Origin: Achromobacter animicus
Lineage (GTDB): Bacteria; Pseudomonadota; Gammaproteobacteria; Burkholderiales; Burkholderiaceae_B
Assembly (NCBI RefSeq): GCF_902859585.1
Contig: NZ_CADIJM010000002.1
Location: 434,001 to 498,000 of the forward strand
DNA: 64,000 nucleotides
Direction: 5' to 3'
Positions 34,688 to 42,226 of this stretch are shown here, in pieces (the stretch's first letter is position 1; the number at the start of each line of letters is the position of its first letter). The position numbers were made by a program, and so were the translations under genes. The notes under the pieces were generated by a model that was not told the origin of the DNA, ran no database searches, and saw nothing but the letters and a program-made list of their open reading frames with translations.

Positions 34688-35464
34688 ATGACCGAATCAT
34701 TGAAAGGCGCCCGCGTGCTGGTCACCGCGGGCGCGCAGGGAATCGGACTGGCGATCGCGCGCAGGTTTGTGGATGCGGGCGCCGACGTGCATATCTGCGA
34801 CGTGGACGAAGGGGCGCTCAAGGCGGCGCAAGAAAGCTTGCCCGCGTTGAGCGTCAGCCGGACGGACGTGTCTGATGAGACGCAGGTGCTGGCGATGTTC
34901 GAGGCGCTGGGCGCGCGGTGGGGCGCCTTGGATGTGCTGGTCAACAATGCGGGCGTGTCCGGGCCGACCAGCCGGCTCGAGGACACGACGCTGGACGCCT
35001 GGCGCACCACGCTGGATGTCAACCTGACCGGCACGTTCCTGTGCGCGCGCAGCGCGGTGCCGCTGCTGCGGGCCGCGGGCGGCGGCGCCATCGTCAATAT
35101 CTCGTCCGTGGCGGGGCGCCTGGGCTTTTCTTTGCGTTCGCCTTACAGCGCCAGCAAGTTCGGGCTGGCCGGGCTGACCCAGACCTGGGCGATGGAGCTG
35201 GGGCCGTCGAACATCCGCGTCAATTCGGTGCTGCCGGGCGTGGTGTCGGGCGACCGCGTCGAGCGCATCATCGCCGCCCGCGCCGAGGCCGGCGGGGTCA
35301 GCAACGATACGATGCGTGAGCAGCTTGTGGAAAAGGTGTCGCTGCGCCGCATGACGCGTCCGGAAGATGTGGCGAATCAGGTGGTGTTCCTGTGCTCGGA
35401 GCAAGGGGCGATGATCAGCGGGCAGAGCATTTCGGTGTGCGGGAATGTGGAGTATCTGGGATGA
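34688..35464 (+). CDS. short-chain dehydrogenase/reductase
   Basis: 258-residue classical SDR. The cofactor loop reads TAGAQGIG (first Gly replaced by Ala). NNAG, NISSVAG and YSASK give the catalytic Asn, Ser, Tyr and Lys. The usual closing VDGG reads VCGNVEYLG. Paired with BKACE it could oxidise a beta-hydroxy acid to the beta-keto acid that BKACE cleaves. ATG 34688 has GGAAAAGG upstream. Confidence 0.9.
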   Translation: MTESLKGARVLVTAGAQGIGLAIARRFVDAGADVHICDVDEGALKAAQESLPALSVSRTDVSDETQVLAMFEALGARWGALDVLVNNAGVSGPTSRLEDTTLDAWRTTLDVNLTGTFLCARSAVPLLRAAGGGAIVNISSVAGRLGFSLRSPYSASKFGLAGLTQTWAMELGPSNIRVNSVLPGVVSGDRVERIIAARAEAGGVSNDTMREQLVEKVSLRRMTRPEDVANQVVFLCSEQGAMISGQSISVCGNVEYLG

Positions 35465-35474
35465 GCCTTCGTGT

Positions 35475-35496
35475 ACGCCCGACAGGCGCCGGGCGT
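35475..35496. terminator. stem-loop between converging SDR and MFS genes
   Basis: Perfect 7-bp arms ACGCCCG (35475-35481) and CGGGCGT (35490-35496) with an 8-base loop, in the 37-base gap between two stops. It is a probable bidirectional terminator without a U-run. Confidence 0.45.
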
Positions 35497-35501
35497 GCGT
35501 G

Positions 35502-36806
35502 TCATCGGCAATCGGGCGCGGGGCCGCAAGGCTGGGGACTGCCTTGCAGCAGCCGGCCGATCAACTTTTCCACCGCGCCGGCCTCGGCCAGGACCGCGAT
35601 GATCAGCGCCGCCGTGCCGATGACGAACATCGTCCGGTGCTGGCCGCCGCTGGCGCTGAACACGGCCGAGTAACCGTAACCGGCCAACGCCTGGAAGGTC
35701 GCAAAGCTGACCGTTGCGCGGCTCCAGGCCTGGTTCTGCGCAAAGGCATCGTGCGGAATCAGGTCGTGGATGCGCGCCAGCGCCAGCGGCACGATGCCCG
35801 GCGGGAAGGTGCCCGCCACCAGCGCGGCGGCGCCCAGCCATGCATGGTGGTGGCTGAAGCTCAAGGCGCCCATCGCGATCGCCTGAACAGCCAGCACGAC
35901 GCGCAGGGCCTGGCGCGGGCCAAGCCGATCGCCCAGCCAGCCGTAAAGCGGGGGGCCCACCATTGCGCCGACGCCGTAGAGAATCCAGAAGCGCGCGCCG
36001 GCCGCGGCGCCCGCGCCCAGGCCGCGCTCGACGAAGTCCACCAGGAAGACCATCGCCGGGACCAGCGCTACGGCCATCAGCCCATACTGGCCGAACAGCA
36101 GGATCACGCCGGCGCGGTGATCGGAGGGCTGGCGGGCAGGGGAAGGCGTGCCCGCCACGGGGTTCGCCAACCGGCGCGACGCGGCGCCATGCGCCGGCCA
36201 CGCACGCCAGGTCAGCAGGGTCAGCGCGGCCGAGATGGCGGCAAGACCCAGCCATGCCGCCCGCAGCCCCATGCCCAGCAGCCACGGCACGACTGTGCCG
36301 GAGCCTGCAATGCCGACGCCGATGCCCAGGAAGATGGCGCCGCCCGCCAGTCCGCGCCGTGCGCGCGGCACATGCGGCAGGATCGTCGCGGCGGCCAGCA
36401 CCATGATGGCGCCGCCCGCGATGCCCGAGGCAAGACGCCAGCCGAAGAACCAGCCGATCGACAGCGGCAGGCTGCACGCCGCAAAGGCCAGCGTGACCAG
36501 CGCCATCATGACGCGCAGCACCTGTGTGCTGGAAAGGCGCCGCGCCAGCGGCTGGCCGATGAGCGCGCCGATGAGATAGCCGGTCAGGTTGGCGGCGCTC
36601 AGGAACACGACGCTGGACGAGGAGAACCAGTGCGCCTGGATCAGCGCGGGGACCAGCGGCGCGTAGGCGAAACGGGCCAGGCCGATGCTGGCCAGGCTGG
36701 CGGCGAACCCGGCAAGGACGTACCGCCATGCAGCGGTGCCTGCTACGGGCGGTGTTGCCACGGGAGTTGGCGTCGCGGAGGGGGCGACGGCGGATGAATG
36801 CGACAT
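35502..36806 (-). CDS. MFS transporter, YbfB/YjiJ (MFS_4) type
   Basis: 434 residues from ATG 36806. About twelve membrane helices form two halves, with the subfamily segment GLARFAYAPLVPALIQAHWFSSS in helix 1 and GYLIGALIGQPLARRLS in loop 2-3. It is likely a small-molecule exporter. The longer frame to 36881 lacks a start signal. A LysR gene lies upstream on the same strand, and the 177-base gap carries dyad and direct repeats suited to regulation. Confidence 0.88.
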   Translation of the reverse strand: MSHSSAVAPSATPTPVATPPVAGTAAWRYVLAGFAASLASIGLARFAYAPLVPALIQAHWFSSSSVVFLSAANLTGYLIGALIGQPLARRLSSTQVLRVMMALVTLAFAACSLPLSIGWFFGWRLASGIAGGAIMVLAAATILPHVPRARRGLAGGAIFLGIGVGIAGSGTVVPWLLGMGLRAAWLGLAAISAALTLLTWRAWPAHGAASRRLANPVAGTPSPARQPSDHRAGVILLFGQYGLMAVALVPAMVFLVDFVERGLGAGAAAGARFWILYGVGAMVGPPLYGWLGDRLGPRQALRVVLAVQAIAMGALSFSHHHAWLGAAALVAGTFPPGIVPLALARIHDLIPHDAFAQNQAWSRATVSFATFQALAGYGYSAVFSASGGQHRTMFVIGTAALIIAVLAEAGAVEKLIGRLLQGSPQPCGPAPDCR

Positions 36807-36888
36807 GGGGAACCTCACGCTTCGAATGCCGGGCGAAACCATCCGGGCTGCGAAAAAGTATAGGTAGCCGGTGCGCTGCAATCACGCA

Positions 36889-36956
36889 GCATTTTGCAAT
36901 TCGACCAATGCAAAAATGCGGCAGTAAACCTGGGCAATAACCGGTGGCAATAACCG
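36889..36956. promoter_or_regulatory. operator-like repeats upstream of the MFS gene
   Basis: Two elements. An imperfect dyad pairs GCATTTTGCA (36889-36898) with TGCAAAAATGC (36909-36919). A tandem 13-base repeat GGCAATAACCG follows (36933-36943 and 36946-36956). Both lie between the LysR stop and the MFS start, AT-richer than their surroundings, so binding by the adjacent LysR is plausible. Confidence 0.45.
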
Positions 36957-36983
36957 CTGACAGTCGTCGCTGACTATCGCCGT

Positions 36984-37859
36984 CTATTGCGGCGGCGGGT
37001 CGAACTGCTTTGCGACGGCGTCGATGAATGCCCGCACCCGGGCCGTGTGCCGCAGGTCCTGGTGCGTCACCAGCCACACGGGAAAGCCGCCTGCGCGTTC
37101 GCGCGCCGGCCACAGGCGGACGAGTCCGCCGCGTTCGGCCATGGGCACGGGCAGTTCGCCGATGCCGATGCCGTCGGCAATCATGGCGCGCAGCATCAGG
37201 CTGGAATTGGCCGTGGCCACGATGCAGCCTGCCTGGGCCGGTTCGCCGACGATGGTGGGCGCGCGGCCGCCTTCGAGGTAGGGCTGGTAGTACACCAGGT
37301 CATGCCCTTGCAGGCCCTCGCCTTCCGCCGGCGTGCCGCGCAGTTCCAGATACTGCTCGCTGGCGTACAGGCCCACTGGCCAGCGGGCCATTTGGCGCGC
37401 GACGAGATCCGGGTTCTCGGGCTTGATGTTACGGATGGCGATGTCCGCCTCGCGCCGGGCAAGATTGGCCATCTGGGTCGACACGTTCAAGCGGACACGC
37501 ACGGCAGGGTGCTGCACGTGCAGCGCCGCGATGGCTGGTATGACGAATTCCATGGCCAGCGAGTCGGTCGTCGCAACCTTGACCTCGCCTTCCAGCCGCC
37601 CGTCCGTGCCTTGGGCCTGCCGCACCAGGTCGTGGGCAAATTGCTCCATGCGTTCGGCGGCGCGCAGCACGCTTTCACCCGTGGGCGTGAGCGTGTATCC
37701 GGTGGAACTGCGCAGGAACAGCGTCGCGCCCAGGGTGTGTTCCAGCGTGGCGATGCGCCGCCCGATCGTGGCCTGATCGACGCCGGCCACGCGCGCGGCG
37801 CGCCGCAGGGTGCCTTCCCGTTGCAGCGCCAGAAAGATCCTTGCATCGTCCCAGTTCAT
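36984..37859 (-). CDS. LysR-family transcriptional regulator
   Basis: 291-residue LTTR with winged helix FLALQREGTLRRAARVAGVDQATIGRRI and the LFLRSSTGYTLTPTGE wing; the effector domain includes VKVATTDSLAMEFVIPAI. It is upstream of and codirectional with the MFS gene, its most likely target. It also lies 171 bases from the divergent iron-responsive sigma gene, which has its own Fur-like site. Confidence 0.92.
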   Translation of the reverse strand: MNWDDARIFLALQREGTLRRAARVAGVDQATIGRRIATLEHTLGATLFLRSSTGYTLTPTGESVLRAAERMEQFAHDLVRQAQGTDGRLEGEVKVATTDSLAMEFVIPAIAALHVQHPAVRVRLNVSTQMANLARREADIAIRNIKPENPDLVARQMARWPVGLYASEQYLELRGTPAEGEGLQGHDLVYYQPYLEGGRAPTIVGEPAQAGCIVATANSSLMLRAMIADGIGIGELPVPMAERGGLVRLWPARERAGGFPVWLVTHQDLRHTARVRAFIDAVAKQFDPPPQ

Positions 37860-37974
37860 CGCTTCCTTCGCGGCTGTGTGCCGGCTTCGCCAGGCCCGTC
37901 GGGGCAGCGGGATTATCGCCTAAACCCCCGTTGCCAAACCTCGCCACCCCGGTCCATAATCTGCGCTTTGTTAA

Positions 37975-37994
37975 TTGATAACCGTTCGCATTAA
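37975..37994. promoter_or_regulatory. Fur-box-like site upstream of the ECF sigma gene
   Basis: TTGATAACCGTTCGCATTAA matches the common extended Fur pattern (TGATAAT-ATTCTCATTA type) at most positions. It lies 37 bases before the sigma factor start, and the nature of the downstream genes (FecI/FecR/TonB receptor) supports iron repression. Assigned by eye. Confidence 0.6.
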
Positions 37995-38030
37995 TAAGCA
38001 ATGTGAGCGGTATCGCGTGCGGGCGGGATC

Positions 38031-38612
38031 GTGAGCGGATCGGAAGGGGCATCCCAGGACTTCGAGAGCCTATACGGCAATCACCACGGCTGGCTGCTGG
38101 CCTGGGTGAACTGGCGCCTGGGCAACGCGGCGGACGCCGCCGACCTGGCGCACGACGCGTTCGTGCGCCTCTTGACGCGCCCGTGCAAGTTCGACAACGC
38201 CCGCCATGCCCGGACCTATCTGCGCCGGATGGCCAACGGCATGTGCATCGACCTGTGGCGCCGCCGCGACCTGGAGCAAGCCTGGCTGGACGCCCTGGCG
38301 GCGCAGCCCGAGCCCACGGTGTCCTCGGCCGAGGATCAGGCCATGGTGCTGCAGGCCCTGGGCGAAATCGACGCGATGCTGCGCGGATTGCCGCCCAAGA
38401 CCGCCCACGCCTTCGTCATGGCGGTGGCGTGCGAGATGACCGACCAGGAAGTGGCGGACGTGCTGGGCGTGTCGTCGCGCATGGTCCGCAAGTACGTCGC
38501 CCAGGCCATGCTGTGCTGCATGCAGCTTGAGGCGCGCCTGGCGGCAGGACATGCGGACGAGCCGGCCGGCCCGCCGCAGATGCCCGCGGCATTGCAGGCG
38601 GCCGCCTCATGA
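38031..38612 (+). CDS. FecI-type ECF sigma factor
   Basis: 193 residues from GTG 38031. Sigma region 2 is GWLLAWVNWRLGNAADAADLAHDAFVRLL with TYLRRMANGMCIDLWRRR. Region 4 is LPPKTAHAFVMAVACEMTDQEVADVLGVSSRMVRKYVAQAM. It should direct transcription of the receptor gene downstream when signalled through FecR. Its stop overlaps the FecR start (ATGA), and it lies behind a Fur-like box. The start is uncertain because the ribosome site is weak. Confidence 0.92.
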   Translation: MSGSEGASQDFESLYGNHHGWLLAWVNWRLGNAADAADLAHDAFVRLLTRPCKFDNARHARTYLRRMANGMCIDLWRRRDLEQAWLDALAAQPEPTVSSAEDQAMVLQALGEIDAMLRGLPPKTAHAFVMAVACEMTDQEVADVLGVSSRMVRKYVAQAMLCCMQLEARLAAGHADEPAGPPQMPAALQAAAS

Positions 38613-39601
38613 GCGCCGCGCAGGCGCGCGAGCCCTCTCATCGCGCGATGGAGCAGGCCGCCGAGTGGTATGCGTTGCTGCGATCCGGCGATGCGTCGGC
38701 CGCCGAGCGCCAGCAATGGCAGCAATGGATCGACCGCGCGGCGGAACACCGCGAGGCCTGGGGTTACGTCGAACGCATTGGCCGCCGCTTTTCCCCACTG
38801 CAATCCAGTCCTGACCGGGACGCCGCCGTGACGGCGTTCGGGCAGGCCGCGTCGGCCCGGCCGCGCGCTCGCCGGCAACTGCTGCTGGGGATGGCGGGGG
38901 CCCTGGGCATCGCCAGCCTGGGGTGGACGGCGTGGCGGCAGACGCCCTTGCCCCTGGCGGCCTCGACCTGGGGCGCGGACCATCGCGCGGGGCTGGGCGA
39001 AACGCGCCACGTCGCGCTGGCGGACGGTACGCAGGTCTGGCTGAAGGCGCTGAGCGCGTTCGATGTCGACTATGGCGCCACATTGCGCCGCCTGCAGCTT
39101 GTCGCCGGTGAGCTGCTGATCCAGACCGCCGCGGACCCGATCCGTCCCTTTGTGGTCGACACCGCGCAGGGCCGGCTCCAGGCGCTGGGTACGCGTTTCA
39201 CCGTGCGTGGGGAGGACGACGGCGTGGTGGTGGCCGTGCACGAAGGCGCCGTCCGGGTCGACACGGCCGCCAGCCGCGCCAGCGGCATCGTGCCGGCGGG
39301 GCGACAGGCGCGGTTTACGGCGGACACGTTGGACGGCTTCCTGCCGTTGGACCCCGCCCGGGAGGCCTGGACGCGCGGCGTGCTGGTGGCCGACAACACG
39401 CCGCTGGCGGACGTAGTGGCCGAATTGCGCCGCTATCACTTCGGCCACCTGGCCGTGGCGCCGGAGATCGCGCGGCTGCACGTCTTCGGCAGCTATCCCA
39501 TCCGCGAGACCGACCGCGCGCTGGACATGCTGGCCTCGGTATTGCCGGTGCGCGTGCGCCGCACGATGCCCTGGTGGATCAGCCTCGAAGCGCGCGCCTG
39601 A
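38609..39601 (+). CDS. FecR-type anti-sigma/transmembrane signal transducer
   Basis: 330 residues. An N-terminal cytoplasmic sigma-contact domain (AAEWYALLRSGDASAAERQQWQQWI) is followed by one membrane helix near residues 93-110 (LLLGMAGALGIASLGWTAW) and a periplasmic FecR domain (GETRHVALADGTQVWLKALSAFDV, VDTAQGRLQALGTRFTVR). It relays occupancy of the receptor to the sigma factor. It is translationally coupled to the sigma gene. Confidence 0.93.
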   Translation: MSAAQAREPSHRAMEQAAEWYALLRSGDASAAERQQWQQWIDRAAEHREAWGYVERIGRRFSPLQSSPDRDAAVTAFGQAASARPRARRQLLLGMAGALGIASLGWTAWRQTPLPLAASTWGADHRAGLGETRHVALADGTQVWLKALSAFDVDYGATLRRLQLVAGELLIQTAADPIRPFVVDTAQGRLQALGTRFTVRGEDDGVVVAVHEGAVRVDTAASRASGIVPAGRQARFTADTLDGFLPLDPAREAWTRGVLVADNTPLADVVAELRRYHFGHLAVAPEIARLHVFGSYPIRETDRALDMLASVLPVRVRRTMPWWISLEARA

Positions 39602-39741
39602 AAAAAATTTCCGCGAAACGGTTCCGGGTTTTGCCCGCTCGTTCGAATAAGGACAGTAAGAGCCGCTCGCGCCCTGCAATCCGCATGGCTGGCGCGCCGC
39701 TCTCCCTTCCAGAACTTACGCACGAGAGCACAGGTCCCGTC

Positions 39742-42210
39742 ATGTCCCACCGTCCTTCTTCCGCCGCCGCGGCCTTTCCCGTGACCCGCGCACGCGCCTT
39801 GGCCGCCCGTCGCGGGCGTATCCCGTCCTGGGGCCTGCCGTTGGCCCTGGCGATGGCCGTTTCCGCCGTCTGGGGGCCGACGGCCCACGCGCAGGCCGCG
39901 CCCGCGACGACGGGGGCGGCGGATCTGATGGCCTTCGACATTGCCCCCGCGCCGCTGAACCAGGTGCTGACGCGGCTGGCGAACGAGTCCGGCATCCTGC
40001 TGGCCGCGCAGCCGTCGCTGGTGGCCGACCGCCAGAGCAATGGCGTGCGCGGCCGCTATACCCCCCATCAGGCGCTGGAGCAGGCCCTGGCCGGAACGGG
40101 ATTGCGCGCCACGCGCGAGGCGCCGAACCAGTACCGCCTGAGCGCTTTGCCCGCCGGCCAGACCACCACGCTGGAACCCGTGACGGTGACGGCCTCGGGG
40201 CTGGCGAGCGGCCTGCCGCCCGTCTACCCGGGCGGCCAGGTGGCGCGCGGTGGGCGTCTGGGCCTGTTGGGCGACCGCGACGACATGAGCACGCCGTTCA
40301 GCGCGACGCAGTACACCGCCAAGCTGATCGAGGACCAGCAAGCGCAGAACATCGGCGACGTGCTGGTCAATGACCCCACCGTGCGCAATACGTACTCGCG
40401 CGGTGCGGGGCGCGACGAGTTCAACATCCGCGGGTTCACGCTGTTCAATTACGACGTGTCGTTCAATGGCCTGTACGGCGTGTCGCCGCGCAATTCCAGT
40501 TCGCTGATCGGGGTGGAGCGCGTCGAAGTGCTGCGCGGTCCCAATGCCTTGCTGAACGGGATGGCGCCCTACGGTTCCGTGGGCGGCTCAATCAACCTCG
40601 TGCCCAAGCGCGCGGGCGCCGATCCGCTGAACCGCTTTACCGTGTCGTACATCGGCGACAGCCAGTTCGGCGCGCACGCCGACCTGTCGCGCCGCTATGG
40701 CGAGAGCCAGGAGTGGGGCGTGCGCCTGAACGTGGCCGGCAGCAGCGGCGACCTGCCGATGGACGGCGCGAAGGAAGACCTGGGCGCCGTGGCGCTGGGC
40801 CTGGACTACCAGGGCGAGCGCCTGCGCGTGGAAGGCGACATCAACTACCAGAACCGCACTACCGATGCGCGCAGCGGCCTGCTGTTTCCACCGCCGTCGG
40901 GCGTGGACATCGGCCGGGCGCCGGACGCGCGCCGTAATTTCTTTCCGTCGTGGACCTACTGGAAGACCAAGGAATGGTCGGGCGCGCTGCGCGCCGAGTA
41001 CGACGTGTCGCCGGACTGGACCGTCTACGGCGCAGTGGGCGCGCGCAAGCACGACTTTGAAAGCATGCAGACCAGCTGGCTGATGCTGAACGAAGCGGGC
41101 GATATCGGCGCGGTGCCGGCCCGCCTGAACGAGTCGCTGCTGAGCAAGACGGGCGAAATCGGCGTGCGGGGGCGCCTGCAGACCGGCCCGCTCAAGCATG
41201 AGCCGGCGCTGAGCGCCAGCGTGCTGGACATCGACTATTCGGCGGCGCGAATCCGGTCCAGCACGGTGTTTTCCAACATCTACAACCCCGCGGACCTGCC
41301 CAAGCCGAACATCGCGCGGCCGTCGGATCTGCCGCGGGCCAGCGATTCCCGGCTGGTCAGCATTGCGCTGGCCGACACGATTTCGATGGCCGACGATCGC
41401 GTGCAATTCATCGCGGGCGTGCGGCACCAGCGCGTGGAGTCGACCAACTTCGACGCGATGAGCGGTCGCCAGACGTCGAACTACAACGAGTCCGCCGTCA
41501 CGCCGGCGTTTGCATTGACCGTCAAACCCACGGAGCGGCTGGCGCTGTATGGCAATTACATCGAGGGCCTGAGCCAGGGCGGGACGGCGCCCGAAGGCGC
41601 CGTCAACGCGGGCGAAGTGTTCGCGCCTGAAATCTCCAAGCAGTTCGAAGTGGGCGCCAAGTACGATTTCGGCCAGTTTGAAACGACGCTCAGCGCGTTC
41701 CAGATCGAGCGTCCCAGCAGCTATCTGGATCCTGCCAGCCTGCGCTACGTGTCCAATGGCAAGCAGCGCAACCGCGGTCTGGAATTCCTGGTGCAGGGCG
41801 AGCCGACGCACGGCGTGCGCCTTTTGGGCGGCGTGGCCTATACCGATGCGCGCCTGACGCGTACCGAGGGCGGCGTCAACGACGGCAATCGCGCGCCGGC
41901 CGTGCCGCGTCTGCAATTCAACGCGGCAGCCGAATGGGACACGCCATTCGTGCCGGGCCTGACGCTGACCGCGCGGATGCTTCGCACCAGCTCGCAGATC
42001 GTCGACGTCGCCAACACGCAGGAGATTCCGGGCTGGACGCGCTTCGACGTGGGCGCGCGCTATGCCTTCAACGCCAACGGCAAGCCCGTGGTCATCCGTG
42101 CGATGGTCGAGAACGTGCTGAACAAGAACTACTGGCAGTCCGCGGCGCGCGAAGGTCTGACGGTCGGCGCGCCGCTGACGGTGCTGTTGTCCGTGAGCAC
42201 GGAGTTCTAA
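39742..42210 (+). CDS. TonB-dependent siderophore receptor with signalling (STN) domain
   Basis: About 822 residues. Signal peptide ends TAHAQ near residue 50. An STN signalling domain follows (about 62-125: FDIAPAPLNQVLTRLANESG, LLAAQPS, YTPHQALEQALAGTG), then a TonB-box-like LEPVTVTAS, plug (IGDVLVNDPTVRNTYSRGAG, VEVLRGPNALLNGM) and a 22-strand barrel ending in Phe. The STN domain pairs it with FecR, so ligand binding can induce its own gene. The ligand is probably a ferric siderophore. ATG 39742 is chosen; ATG 39685 is an alternative. Confidence 0.92.
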   Translation: MSHRPSSAAAAFPVTRARALAARRGRIPSWGLPLALAMAVSAVWGPTAHAQAAPATTGAADLMAFDIAPAPLNQVLTRLANESGILLAAQPSLVADRQSNGVRGRYTPHQALEQALAGTGLRATREAPNQYRLSALPAGQTTTLEPVTVTASGLASGLPPVYPGGQVARGGRLGLLGDRDDMSTPFSATQYTAKLIEDQQAQNIGDVLVNDPTVRNTYSRGAGRDEFNIRGFTLFNYDVSFNGLYGVSPRNSSSLIGVERVEVLRGPNALLNGMAPYGSVGGSINLVPKRAGADPLNRFTVSYIGDSQFGAHADLSRRYGESQEWGVRLNVAGSSGDLPMDGAKEDLGAVALGLDYQGERLRVEGDINYQNRTTDARSGLLFPPPSGVDIGRAPDARRNFFPSWTYWKTKEWSGALRAEYDVSPDWTVYGAVGARKHDFESMQTSWLMLNEAGDIGAVPARLNESLLSKTGEIGVRGRLQTGPLKHEPALSASVLDIDYSAARIRSSTVFSNIYNPADLPKPNIARPSDLPRASDSRLVSIALADTISMADDRVQFIAGVRHQRVESTNFDAMSGRQTSNYNESAVTPAFALTVKPTERLALYGNYIEGLSQGGTAPEGAVNAGEVFAPEISKQFEVGAKYDFGQFETTLSAFQIERPSSYLDPASLRYVSNGKQRNRGLEFLVQGEPTHGVRLLGGVAYTDARLTRTEGGVNDGNRAPAVPRLQFNAAAEWDTPFVPGLTLTARMLRTSSQIVDVANTQEIPGWTRFDVGARYAFNANGKPVVIRAMVENVLNKNYWQSAAREGLTVGAPLTVLLSVSTEF

Positions 42211-42226
42211 GGCAAACGGTCCGCCA

